Below are positions 1 to 7,771 of a stretch of DNA of 7,943 bases, piece by piece (within the stretch, counting starts at the first letter, position 1; every line of letters begins with the position of its first letter). Source of the DNA: Fidelibacterota bacterium (GTDB lineage: Bacteria; Fidelibacterota; Marinisomatia; Marinisomatales; TCS55); the NCBI GenBank assembly GCA_014239505.1, contig JAAZYT010000139.1, forward strand, positions 1-7,943, given 5' to 3'. The notes below the pieces were generated by a model that did not search any database, was not told the DNA's origin, and saw nothing but the letters and a program-made list of their open reading frames with translations. The position numbers and the translations under genes were made by a program.

Positions 1-44
1 ATTTTTTAGGCTTTCCACATGTAAGCCTTAGCAAAAGATGGTAA
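1..44 (+). CDS. Possible C-terminal end of an upstream gene (partial)
   Basis: Reading from position 3, the frame gives FLGFPHVSLSKRW and stops at TAA 42-44, 19 bases before the next gene. The short tail alternates hydrophobic and polar residues and ends in an aromatic residue. Outer-membrane barrel proteins such as TonB-dependent receptors often end this way, so an upstream barrel gene on the same strand is possible. Only 13 residues are visible and the other two forward frames also stop nearby (7-9 and 29-31), so the frame choice rests on this resemblance alone. The stretch could equally be non-coding. Confidence 0.22.
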   Translation, partial: FLGFPHVSLSKRW

Positions 45-53
45 ATAAAAAAC

Positions 54-58
54 AGGAA
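54..58 (+). promoter_or_regulatory. Shine-Dalgarno-like site of the envelope protein gene
   Basis: AGGAA lies five bases before the ATG at 64 and is the only ribosome-binding-like purine motif near it. It supports ATG 64 as the start, as does the signal peptide that begins directly at that codon. None of the purine genes further on has a comparable site. Confidence 0.45.
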
Positions 59-63
59 TTAAA

Positions 64-2979
64 ATGAGCAGATTAACTTTTTTACTTATTAGTGTTTTTA
101 CAATTGGTAGCGCACAAAATACAGCCATGTTTTCTGGTCGTGCCCATCCCGAATTAAAATGGCAGACTATTTCTACAAAACATTTTAATGTTCATTACCA
201 TCAAGGTATTGAAAAAATTGCTAATGAGGGTGCTATTCTTGCGGAGCACTACCTTCCAACATTGCTTGTCCAAATGGATGTAGATACGATACCTAAGATA
301 GATATTATTTTTACCACTGAAGATGAGATCATGAATGGTTTTGCAATATGGACCTATCAAACCTTTATATGGGTTGATCAAAATGATGCAGCTATTTGGC
401 TTGAAAAAGGAAAATGGCTTGAACAAGTTTTAGCTCATGAGCTTCAACATATTGTACTTTTGCATAAAATTAAATCATGGTTACCTGAACCTATGGGACA
501 ACTTATTTCAGGGCTTCCAGGTTGGGTCGTGGAGGGGACAGCAGAATATGAAACTGAAAGTTGGCGCCCCTATAGAGCGGATCTTTCCCATAAAGCACAT
601 GTACTTGTAAACAAAATGGATACAATGGATCCACATCATGATGGTTTTTCAAAAATGCTGTATTGGGCTGATCGATTTGGGGATTCCACAATTGCACAAA
701 CGCTCGCATATCGGAACTCCTTTAACGTTTTTAATTTTGGAGCGGGCTTCAAAAAATCGACCGGTATTAGCGTTAGCCAATTCAATGAAGATTGGCGAAG
801 ACATATGAATACTTATTATTATGGATATAGATCTCAAAAGGAAACGTATAAAGAAATGGGCGAGGTAATCTCTTTCCCCTTAAAAAAAGTACAAACAGCC
901 ATGTTTTATAAAGATAGCAGTCAAATTGCAATTCTGGGAAAACTAGATCAAGATCGTAGAGATGTTTCACTTATTATTGCCGATCGAGATACCAGTCAAG
1001 AAAGGAAGCGTTTTGAAAAATGGGAAAAAGCTATTGATAAGCTAAAAGAAAAGAAGAAAAAAACAAAAAAAGATTCTTTAGCTATAAAGAAAAAATATAA
1101 AACAAAGGTTCTTTGGGATAAAAATGAGGTTGACTATGGTCAGTTTCATCCAAGCCTGTCGTGGTCTTTTAGTGGTAATAAATTAGCCTATGCTAAATAT
1201 CATTTTGGAGAAAATCAATCTCAGGTATATGATATAAAAATTTATGATAAAGGTTCAGATAAACATTTTTGGCTTACCAAGTCTAAGCGGGCTACATACC
1301 CGATTTGGGTAGATTCTAATAAAGTGGCATATGTATCTCATTATAATAATGTGTCAAATATTTTTATTAGCAACCTAGATGAAAAAGAAGTAATAAACGT
1401 TACGGGCTTTACCGAAAATACACAAATTGCATATCTAGCAATATCACCTGATCGCGATCAAGTTGCTTTTGCAATGAACCCTGTAAATGGCAACATGGAT
1501 ATTTATACTATTGATCTGGAGTCCAAAGCTCTAACGCGCCTGACAGATCATTCTATGGCAGATATTTTGCCTGTATGGCATCCAAACAGTAAGTCAATTT
1601 CTTATACATCAAACGCAAATGGTGTCCCCAATATATATACAATCAATTTGAATACTAAAAAAATTACAGCTAACACTGATGCTGGAGATGGTATTTGGAC
1701 CCATCAGTGGATGCCAAAAGATTCTGTGTTACTTGCAACTTCATTAGGTGATATAGATAGCGTTCGTTTAATTAAAGTTAATCCTTTTAGAACTCCAGAC
1801 ACGGCCCCTTTAACATTAAGAGATAATTACACCTCTTGGCTGGCGGCAGGTCCAGATGTAACTTTTGTTAATAGTAAGCCAGAAACTATTCCCGATATTT
1901 CTCATCCTGAAAAATATAAATTCACGAAACATATGAGACCTTTGGCCAACATCATTCTACCTTTGCCAGCAGCTCCATTCTTTGCCACTGCTTTTACAGA
2001 TGCCTTGGGGAAAAATATGTTTGAAATGCTTGGGTATTTAATCCCTAGTGATATGAACAAAAGCGGTTTTCAGCTTGGCTATATTAATCCAATGTGGAGC
2101 CTATTTATTTCTCGTAATATGGATTTTGCTTTTCGTCCTTATCAAAAAGCCTGGCTATTTGATTCAAAAAATGGTGTCTCTTTTACTATTAATAATCCAA
2201 TTAACTTTGGAGAATATCCATCTTCAAACCATCTGTTTTATGCTGGCGCTACTATTATAAATCATAATGTAACTGTTGGTAAAAAAACGGATAAAGAAAC
2301 AGGTGAATTAATTCCTCTAGATAATTCAAATTATGTAGATCTTCCAATACCTGAATCGGGGAATGATGGCTTTATCACTCTTGGATATCAATGGTTAAAT
2401 CGCAGACCTCATAAAATAAATAATATTGCCCCAAAAGATGGTTTTGGTATTAGTGGCTTAATAGATTATGCAAATAAAAATCTTTTTGGTGATTTTAGCT
2501 TTACAAGGTTTGAGAGCGATGTGTTTGCCAATGTCCCCGTAAATAAGGATGGTTCTGTAGTTGCGTATTTTCGTTTAAAGTCTATGCTTGTTTCAGGAAA
2601 ACCCCCTGCTCAAGAATATGTTGGTCTTACTGATGATGTGCCAATTTATCTTCAAGGCGCTGCTCCAAGTAGATTCATACCAGAGAATCATAATCCTCGA
2701 GGTTGGTCAGGATACAGGTTGGGAGATAAGCTTCTTTTTGGTACCGCTGAATTAAGACAAGCAATGGGCCCTATTTCCTTAAACTTAATTTCAGACTTTG
2801 GTAACGCTTGGTTTTCAAATTCTGAAAAGGAAAAAATGGTAGTTACTGCCGGCTATGAACTTCGCTTTGCTCTTGGCCCCTTAATTATTGCTGGTGGCGA
2901 AGCTCAAGAGCTTGATGGCTGGGAAAATGATCAAAAACCTGTTAGGTATTATAGGTTGGTCTTAACAAATCCTTTTTAG
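64..2979 (+). CDS. Exported metallopeptidase-like / beta-propeller / Omp85-like barrel protein
   Basis: This 971-residue protein is predicted to sit in the outer membrane with a periplasmic N-terminal part; its function is unknown. Residues 1-17 look like a signal peptide (Arg then a hydrophobic run, likely cleaved around GSA|Q). Residues 30-250 resemble a peptidase MA-like gluzincin domain: HELQH at 125-129 gives two zinc-ligand histidines and the catalytic Glu126, and WVVEGTAEY at 154-162 supplies Glu157 as probable third ligand. Residues 275-600 contain TolB/PD40-type propeller blades, for example ISPDRDQVAFAMN from 460 and the blade around 500-530 (PVWHPNSKSISYTSN). A lysine-rich stretch (314-348) interrupts the propeller. 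From about 618 to the end the sequence looks like an Omp85/BamA (surface antigen D15) barrel: NPRGWSGYRLG at 877-887 resembles the conserved RGY..G motif, SDFGNAW follows, and the last residue is Phe. I find no cysteine in the protein, as is common in envelope proteins. Similar proteins are often labelled 'biopolymer transporter Tol' or TolB-like in databases (from memory). The domain reading is fairly secure; substrate, proteolytic activity and any secretion role are not. Confidence 0.85.
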   Translation: MSRLTFLLISVFTIGSAQNTAMFSGRAHPELKWQTISTKHFNVHYHQGIEKIANEGAILAEHYLPTLLVQMDVDTIPKIDIIFTTEDEIMNGFAIWTYQTFIWVDQNDAAIWLEKGKWLEQVLAHELQHIVLLHKIKSWLPEPMGQLISGLPGWVVEGTAEYETESWRPYRADLSHKAHVLVNKMDTMDPHHDGFSKMLYWADRFGDSTIAQTLAYRNSFNVFNFGAGFKKSTGISVSQFNEDWRRHMNTYYYGYRSQKETYKEMGEVISFPLKKVQTAMFYKDSSQIAILGKLDQDRRDVSLIIADRDTSQERKRFEKWEKAIDKLKEKKKKTKKDSLAIKKKYKTKVLWDKNEVDYGQFHPSLSWSFSGNKLAYAKYHFGENQSQVYDIKIYDKGSDKHFWLTKSKRATYPIWVDSNKVAYVSHYNNVSNIFISNLDEKEVINVTGFTENTQIAYLAISPDRDQVAFAMNPVNGNMDIYTIDLESKALTRLTDHSMADILPVWHPNSKSISYTSNANGVPNIYTINLNTKKITANTDAGDGIWTHQWMPKDSVLLATSLGDIDSVRLIKVNPFRTPDTAPLTLRDNYTSWLAAGPDVTFVNSKPETIPDISHPEKYKFTKHMRPLANIILPLPAAPFFATAFTDALGKNMFEMLGYLIPSDMNKSGFQLGYINPMWSLFISRNMDFAFRPYQKAWLFDSKNGVSFTINNPINFGEYPSSNHLFYAGATIINHNVTVGKKTDKETGELIPLDNSNYVDLPIPESGNDGFITLGYQWLNRRPHKINNIAPKDGFGISGLIDYANKNLFGDFSFTRFESDVFANVPVNKDGSVVAYFRLKSMLVSGKPPAQEYVGLTDDVPIYLQGAAPSRFIPENHNPRGWSGYRLGDKLLFGTAELRQAMGPISLNLISDFGNAWFSNSEKEKMVVTAGYELRFALGPLIIAGGEAQELDGWENDQKPVRYYRLVLTNPF

Positions 2980-3108
2980 TAAAAAAAGTTTATAAAACTG
3001 AATTTGTTGCTTTCACGTTATATTAACTTGGGTGTAACCTTTGTAGGTCAATTGAGTAAATAATGATTTCATTCCACGTACCAAAGGCCAGCCAGCAACC
3101 CTTTCTAA
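2980..3108 (+). promoter_or_regulatory. Intergenic leader, probable promoter region of the purine gene block
   Basis: This 129-base gap is the only sizeable non-coding stretch in the window and separates the envelope gene from the tightly overlapping purine genes, so a promoter for them is expected here. TATATT at 3019-3024 is a possible -10 element, but no good -35 hexamer lies 16-18 bases before it. Small inverted repeats are present: AGTTT/AAACT (2987-2991, 2995-2999), GTTA/TAAC around TAT (3017-3027), ACCT/AGGT (3037-3048) and AAAGG/CCTTT (3083-3087, 3100-3104). None is followed by a T-run, so no classical terminator or attenuator is evident. I recognise no known riboswitch. The region is called from context more than from motifs. 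Confidence 0.35.
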
Positions 3109-4401
3109 GTGAACTCACACTTATCTAAAATCACCGCAATCGTAGGCGCCCAGTGGGGCGATGAAGGTAAAGGAAAAATTACTGATTTCTTTGCTGGTGA
3201 ATCTGATTATGTTGTTCGTTTTCATGGTGGCAATAATGCCGGCCACACTATTATTGTGGATGACGTCACTTTTAAATTACATCTTATCCCTTCTGGAATT
3301 GTTTATGGAACGCCTATTAGTATTATTGGTAATGGTGTAGTTGTTGATCCCAAGGCGTTATTAAATGAAATCGCCTACGTTAAAGAAAAAGGTATTAACC
3401 CTAAGCTTATGGTTAGTGATCGAGCACATGTTATTATGCCCTATCACATTGCTTTAGATAGTGTTCTTTCTGGTCACCAGGGAGAATTAGCCGCTGGAAG
3501 TACTAATCGTGGGATTGCTCCAGTGTATGCAGATAAAATGTATCGTAACGGAATCCGTATGATAGATTTACTTGAGCCAGAAGTCTTTCGTGAAAAATTA
3601 GAAAAAGGTTATGCCTTTGCTGTTGGTATAATCGTTAAAGCTCTTGGTTCGTCGTTCAATAACTCTATTGAGGAAATTTTTGATACCTATATTCAATATG
3701 GTGAAGAGCTAAAAAAATATATAAGCGACACCTCCGTTGAATTGTATAATGCACACAAATCAGGAAAGTCTATTTTATTTGAGGGTGCTCAAGGAATTAG
3801 CTTGGACGTTGATCATGGTATCTATCCATACACCACTTCTTCCAATACAGCCGCTGGACATATTTCCACTGGGACTGGTGTTAGCTTTAGAAATGTAAAT
3901 CGTATTATTGGCGTTGTTAAGGCGTACTTGAGTCGTGTTGGAGAAAGTCCTCTTCCATCAGAAATTCACGGGGGTGAGGCGGATACTCTTCGTGAAAAAG
4001 GTGGCGAGTATGGAACAACAACTGGCCGACCTAGACGTGTTGGGTGGCTTGATTTAGTACAAGTTAGGCAAGCAGTAAGAGTAAATGGCTTAACTGAAAT
4101 TGCTCTCACAAAGCTTGATGTTTTGAATGGTTTTAAAGAGCTTCCTGTTTGTACTAGTTACGAATGTTCTGGAAAAATAATTAAAGAAATGCCTGCAAGC
4201 CTTGAGCAATATCGTAAGGCAACACCAATTTATGAAACATTGCCAGGCTGGGAAGATCTTCCAGAAAAAATTTGGGACAAAGGATTTAGTGCATTGCCTC
4301 AAACTTTAAAGAATTATATTAAATTTATAGAAGCCAACGTTGGCTGCAGTGTAAAAATTATTTCCGTTGGCCCTCAGAGACACGAGACAATCATTAGATA
4401 A
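3109..4401 (+). CDS. purA: Adenylosuccinate synthetase
   Basis: PurA (EC 6.3.4.4) joins IMP and aspartate using GTP to give adenylosuccinate, the first step of the AMP branch, in the cytoplasm. The 430 residues match the usual bacterial length. Motifs run in the expected order: GAQWGDEGKGK at 13-23 with catalytic Asp18; GGNNAGHT at 40-47 with catalytic His46; the IMP-contact segment STNRGIAP at 131-138; FEGAQG at 224-229; DHGIYPYTTSSNTAAG at 235-250; TTTGRPRR at 303-310; the guanine-recognition TKLD at 334-337; and GPQR near the C-terminus. The start is GTG: an in-frame TAA lies directly before it (3106-3108), and the conserved N-terminus begins seven codons later, so no earlier start is possible. 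No Shine-Dalgarno site precedes it. It is the first gene of the purine block, and its stop shares one base with the purL ATG. The usual bacterial GTTxRGIGP segment is altered to GSTNRGIAP, a family-level variant rather than a sign of damage. Confidence 0.97.
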   Translation: MNSHLSKITAIVGAQWGDEGKGKITDFFAGESDYVVRFHGGNNAGHTIIVDDVTFKLHLIPSGIVYGTPISIIGNGVVVDPKALLNEIAYVKEKGINPKLMVSDRAHVIMPYHIALDSVLSGHQGELAAGSTNRGIAPVYADKMYRNGIRMIDLLEPEVFREKLEKGYAFAVGIIVKALGSSFNNSIEEIFDTYIQYGEELKKYISDTSVELYNAHKSGKSILFEGAQGISLDVDHGIYPYTTSSNTAAGHISTGTGVSFRNVNRIIGVVKAYLSRVGESPLPSEIHGGEADTLREKGGEYGTTTGRPRRVGWLDLVQVRQAVRVNGLTEIALTKLDVLNGFKELPVCTSYECSGKIIKEMPASLEQYRKATPIYETLPGWEDLPEKIWDKGFSALPQTLKNYIKFIEANVGCSVKIISVGPQRHETIIR

Positions 4402-6734
4402 TGTCATTCACAAAGGAAATTGTTGATTTTTCCGGCCTTACTGATCAGGATATCAAAAAAAAACTTTATGAATTAAATATACCATTAACAGTTAAAGAAG
4501 CGCTCAAAATACAAAATGAAATGCTTGGCCGAGCGCCTTCTCTAGCAGAGCTTATTTTATTTTCTATTCAAGGATCAGAACATTGTAGCTATAAAAGTAG
4601 TAGAAACTACTTAAAACAATTTACCACCGAAGGCCCCGATGTTGTTCTCGGCGCAAAAGAAGACGCTGGTGTTGTGTCTATCATAAAAGATAATTCAGGA
4701 AATCGTTGGTGTATTGTAATGAGTCATGAATCTCATAATCATCCATCGCAAATTGTTCCTTATGAGGGAGCAGCAACAGGTGTAGGTGGAAATGTCCGAG
4801 ATGTTTTATGTATGGGAGCAGAGGTAATTGCCGTTACAGATTCATTTCGCTTCGGCGATATAAAAAGAAATAAGACAAAATGGATTCATGATGGTGTCGT
4901 ATCTGGAATTGCTGGCTATGGCAATCCACTTGGGATTCCAAATGTGGGTGGAGATATTTATTACCAAGAAGGCTACAATGAAAACTGTTTGGTTACCTTA
5001 GTAACGCTTGGAATTGTTAGAGAAGATCACATCATTCATTCCTATGCACCTAAAAATGCAGCTGACTTTGATTTAATTTTAATTGGCAAACCAACAGATA
5101 ATAGTGGTTTTGGTGGAGCTAGTTTTGCCTCCCTAGAACTAGAAGAAGAGAAAAAAGAACAAAACAAAGGTGCCGTTCAGGAACCTAATGCTTTTTTAGA
5201 ACGACACCTTTTAAAATCCTCTTATGCCCTATTTAAAAAACTTCAAAATGCAAATTTAATTAATGAAGTGGGCTTCAAAGATCTTGGTGCTGGTGGTGTC
5301 GCCTGTGCAAGCGTTGAACTGGCTGAAACATCTGGGTATGGCTCTGAAGTCTGGATGGATAAAATTCATATTGGGATGGAAAACTTGCACCCCTCTGTTT
5401 ATTTATGTAGTGAAACTCAAGAACGTTTTATGTGGGTTTGCTCATCAGAAATTACTCCTATGATTCTTGATCATTACAATAATGAGTTTGATTTACCTGC
5501 GGTAAGTGAGGGCGCTAGAGCTTCTGTGATTGGTAAAATTAGAGAGGATGGTCAATATATTGTTCATAATGGTGATGAAGAGATTATAAATGCACCAGCT
5601 TCAGAGGTTACAAAAGGTTTTTTGTATGATCGCCCATCAAAGCAGAAAAAAATTGAGCATAAAGAACCAACTGTTCCAGAATTTGATAATTATAATTCTA
5701 TTTTATTTGATTTATTGTCTCACGAAAACATCTCAAGTAGAGAACCTGTTTTTGAACAATATGACAAACAAGTTCAGGGGCGCATTAAGTTAGAAACTGG
5801 CTACGCTGATGCGGGTGTTCTTGCGCCATTTAATTCTAAAGAGTATCCAGAAGAAATTAGAAATACTGGTATTGCACTTTCTACTGATCATAATCCTTTA
5901 TATGGACTAATTGACCCTTATTGGTGTGGAGTAAATGCAACCGTTGAAGCGATGAGAAATGTAGCGGCAGTTGGCGCTACTCCACATGCCTTATCAGACT
6001 GCCTTTGTTTTGGGAATCCGGAAAACCCATCTCAAATGTGGGAGTTTACTGAAAGTGTTCGTGGTGTTAAAGAGACATGTAATACCATTACACTAAAACA
6101 TAGTCCTTCGGACCCAACTCCTATAATTGCTGGAAACGTTAGTTTTTATAATGAATCAAAAAATGGAGCAATTCCACCAAGTCCTATTATTAGTTGCTTG
6201 GGGCTTTTAATAGATGTTAACAAAGCAATCACTATGAATTTTCAAAAAAATAATTCACTAATCTTTATGGTGGGTGAAAGAAAAGATGAGTGTGGTGGTT
6301 CAGCTTATTATAATCTTTATGGTGAGCTAGGAAAAAATATTCCAAGACCAGACTTAGATGAAGTTAAAAAACAGATTTTTGCCGTAACTGATTCTATTGA
6401 TAAAGAAATAATATTATCCTGTCATGATATTTCAGACGGTGGTTTAGCCTTGGCTCTTTCTGAAATGACTTTTCATAATAACATTGGGTGTGATGTAAAT
6501 ATCAGTGGCAGAGTTTCTGATAACAAAATGTTATTCTCAGAAACTGGCGGCTTTATATTGGAAGTTTCAACAGATAGCTTTGAGCGGCTACAAAGTGTTT
6601 TTTCTGATTTTGAAATAGAACTTTTCAAAATTGGCACAACGGGTGGGACTAAAATTATAATAAATAATTTAGTTAATATTGATGTTGATAAGGCAAAAGA
6701 TAAGTGGCTTAATGGCCTAAGAAATAAATTATAA
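4401..6734 (+). CDS. purL: Phosphoribosylformylglycinamidine synthase subunit PurL (small type)
   Basis: PurL is the synthase subunit of FGAM synthase (EC 6.3.5.3): it uses ATP and ammonia from PurQ to turn FGAR into FGAM, the fourth step of de novo purine synthesis. At 777 residues it is the small form, slightly longer than the roughly 740 of Bacillus, and has no glutaminase domain. An N-terminal helical lead (about 1-55, LGRAPSLAEL at 42-51) precedes SEHCSYKSSR, where His61 matches the catalytic His32 of Thermotoga PurL. HESHNHPS at 109-116 and YEGAATGVGG at 121-130 are the first AIRS-type nucleotide/metal site. GKPTDNSGFGG (about 228-238), KDLGAGG (293-299) and SETQER mark the first C-terminal half. 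The second, pseudo-symmetric half has STDHNP (494-499), AVGATPHALSD and FGNPE, then CHDISDGGLALALSEM beginning at Cys674. The ATG overlaps the purA stop (TAATG) and the stop overlaps the purM start in the same manner. No Shine-Dalgarno site is seen, so reinitiation after purA is likely. The enzyme needs PurQ and normally PurS; PurS is not in the window. Confidence 0.96.
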   Translation: MSFTKEIVDFSGLTDQDIKKKLYELNIPLTVKEALKIQNEMLGRAPSLAELILFSIQGSEHCSYKSSRNYLKQFTTEGPDVVLGAKEDAGVVSIIKDNSGNRWCIVMSHESHNHPSQIVPYEGAATGVGGNVRDVLCMGAEVIAVTDSFRFGDIKRNKTKWIHDGVVSGIAGYGNPLGIPNVGGDIYYQEGYNENCLVTLVTLGIVREDHIIHSYAPKNAADFDLILIGKPTDNSGFGGASFASLELEEEKKEQNKGAVQEPNAFLERHLLKSSYALFKKLQNANLINEVGFKDLGAGGVACASVELAETSGYGSEVWMDKIHIGMENLHPSVYLCSETQERFMWVCSSEITPMILDHYNNEFDLPAVSEGARASVIGKIREDGQYIVHNGDEEIINAPASEVTKGFLYDRPSKQKKIEHKEPTVPEFDNYNSILFDLLSHENISSREPVFEQYDKQVQGRIKLETGYADAGVLAPFNSKEYPEEIRNTGIALSTDHNPLYGLIDPYWCGVNATVEAMRNVAAVGATPHALSDCLCFGNPENPSQMWEFTESVRGVKETCNTITLKHSPSDPTPIIAGNVSFYNESKNGAIPPSPIISCLGLLIDVNKAITMNFQKNNSLIFMVGERKDECGGSAYYNLYGELGKNIPRPDLDEVKKQIFAVTDSIDKEIILSCHDISDGGLALALSEMTFHNNIGCDVNISGRVSDNKMLFSETGGFILEVSTDSFERLQSVFSDFEIELFKIGTTGGTKIIINNLVNIDVDKAKDKWLNGLRNKL

Positions 6735-7771
6735 TGAAAAAAATTAATTATAAATCAGCTGGTGTAGATATTAATGCTGGCAATGAGGCGGTCGATCTGA
6801 TTAAAGAGGGCGTTGCGTCTACTTTTACACCAAACGTTCTTACAGGTCTAGGTTCTTTTGGTTCTCTTTATGACTTAAAACCAATATTAAATAAATATGA
6901 TCATCCCGTAATGGTTCAAAGTATTGATGGTGTAGGAACTAAAACAATTATTGCAAGAAAAATGAATAAATTTGATACCATTGGGATTGACCTCTTAAGT
7001 GCTGCTGCAAATGATATTTTAGTTATGGGTGCAAAACCACTTACATTCCTAGACTATATTGCAAACGATAAATTAAAACCAAAGATTGTTGAGCAAATTG
7101 TTTCTGGTATGGTAAAAGCTTGTAGAGATACAGGCGTTTCTCTTGTCGGAGGTGAAACTGCTGAAATGCCAGATACTTACTTGCCGGGCGAACATGATTT
7201 AGTTGGAGTAATAACAGGAATAGTTGAAAAAGACAAAATTATCACGGGTGAAAAGATTCGCCCTGGGAATGTTTTAGTGGGTCTTCCTTCAAATGGTCTT
7301 CATACAAACGGGTATTCTTTTGCAAGAAAACTATTTTTTGATGTTGGTGGTTATAATGTTAATGACTGTCCAGATGAATTAGAAAGTTCAGTTGGAAATA
7401 CTTTGCTTATGCCACATATTAATTATACAAAACATGTATTAGGAATTTTGAATGCCGGTATTAATTTAAATGGAATTATTCATATTACAGGTGGTGGCTT
7501 ATTAGAAAATATTCCAAGAGTGTTGCCTAAAGGAATGGCCGTTGAAATTAATAGAGGAAGTTGGCCCTCCTTGCCTGTTTTTGATTTAATGCAATCAATC
7601 GGCAATGTTGATGAAACTGAAATGTTTCGTTCTTTTAATATGGGCATCGGAATGGTCTTTGTTGCACACCCTGATGAAATCTCTAATATTAAAAAAGCAT
7701 TAAATGGTTTATCGTCAATGTTTCTAATTGGATCTGTTGTAAGCGGCAATAAAGATGTCATCATTAAGTAA
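6734..7771 (+). CDS. purM: Phosphoribosylformylglycinamidine cyclo-ligase (AIR synthetase)
   Basis: PurM (EC 6.3.3.1) closes FGAM to aminoimidazole ribotide with ATP, the fifth step of de novo purine synthesis and the step after PurL/PurQ. The 345 residues fit the family length. Typical motifs are all present: YKSAGVDINAG at 6-16, SIDGVGTK at 63-70, NDILVMGAKPLTFLDY at 93-108, GGETAEMP at 139-146, LPSNGLHTNGYSFAR at 184-198, HITGGGLLENIPRVLP at 250-265 and FRSFNMGIGM at 298-307. It shares the AIRS-type fold with PurL, so the neighbours are distant relatives. The ATG shares its A with the last base of the purL stop (TAATG), and no Shine-Dalgarno site is visible. Its last 17 bases are also the first 17 of purQ, read in another frame. 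Nothing is missing or unusual in the protein. Confidence 0.97.
   Translation: MKKINYKSAGVDINAGNEAVDLIKEGVASTFTPNVLTGLGSFGSLYDLKPILNKYDHPVMVQSIDGVGTKTIIARKMNKFDTIGIDLLSAAANDILVMGAKPLTFLDYIANDKLKPKIVEQIVSGMVKACRDTGVSLVGGETAEMPDTYLPGEHDLVGVITGIVEKDKIITGEKIRPGNVLVGLPSNGLHTNGYSFARKLFFDVGGYNVNDCPDELESSVGNTLLMPHINYTKHVLGILNAGINLNGIIHITGGGLLENIPRVLPKGMAVEINRGSWPSLPVFDLMQSIGNVDETEMFRSFNMGIGMVFVAHPDEISNIKKALNGLSSMFLIGSVVSGNKDVIIK

Noticed and set aside
8..28. Inverted repeat AGGCTT/AAGCCT with a 9-base loop, possible terminator
   Set aside because: The T-run lies before the stem on the + strand and no T-run follows it on either strand, so it does not look like an intrinsic terminator; it may lie in coding sequence.
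154..970. Several 60-90 codon minus-strand frames opposite the envelope gene
   Set aside because: They overlap one another and the conserved metallopeptidase region, and lack start signals; shadow frames of the real gene.
2972..2999. CTTTTT/AAAAAG and AGTTT/AAACT small hairpins at the end of the envelope gene
   Set aside because: The stems are very short, almost wholly A-T, one overlaps the stop codon, and no T-run follows; too weak to call a terminator.
3035..3043. TAACCTTTG, near match to the Bacteroidetes -7 promoter element TAnnTTTG
   Set aside because: The spacing within the element is one base off and no TTTG box lies at the right distance upstream.
3083..3105. GCCAGCCAGCAACC resembles part of the SAM-I riboswitch core
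   Set aside because: The other conserved helices and the upstream GAG/GGAGGGA segments are missing, and a SAM switch before purA would not be expected; chance similarity.
7480..7764. 94-codon open frame on the minus strand opposite purM
   Set aside because: It lies wholly opposite strongly conserved PurM coding sequence and its product resembles nothing known; a shadow frame.
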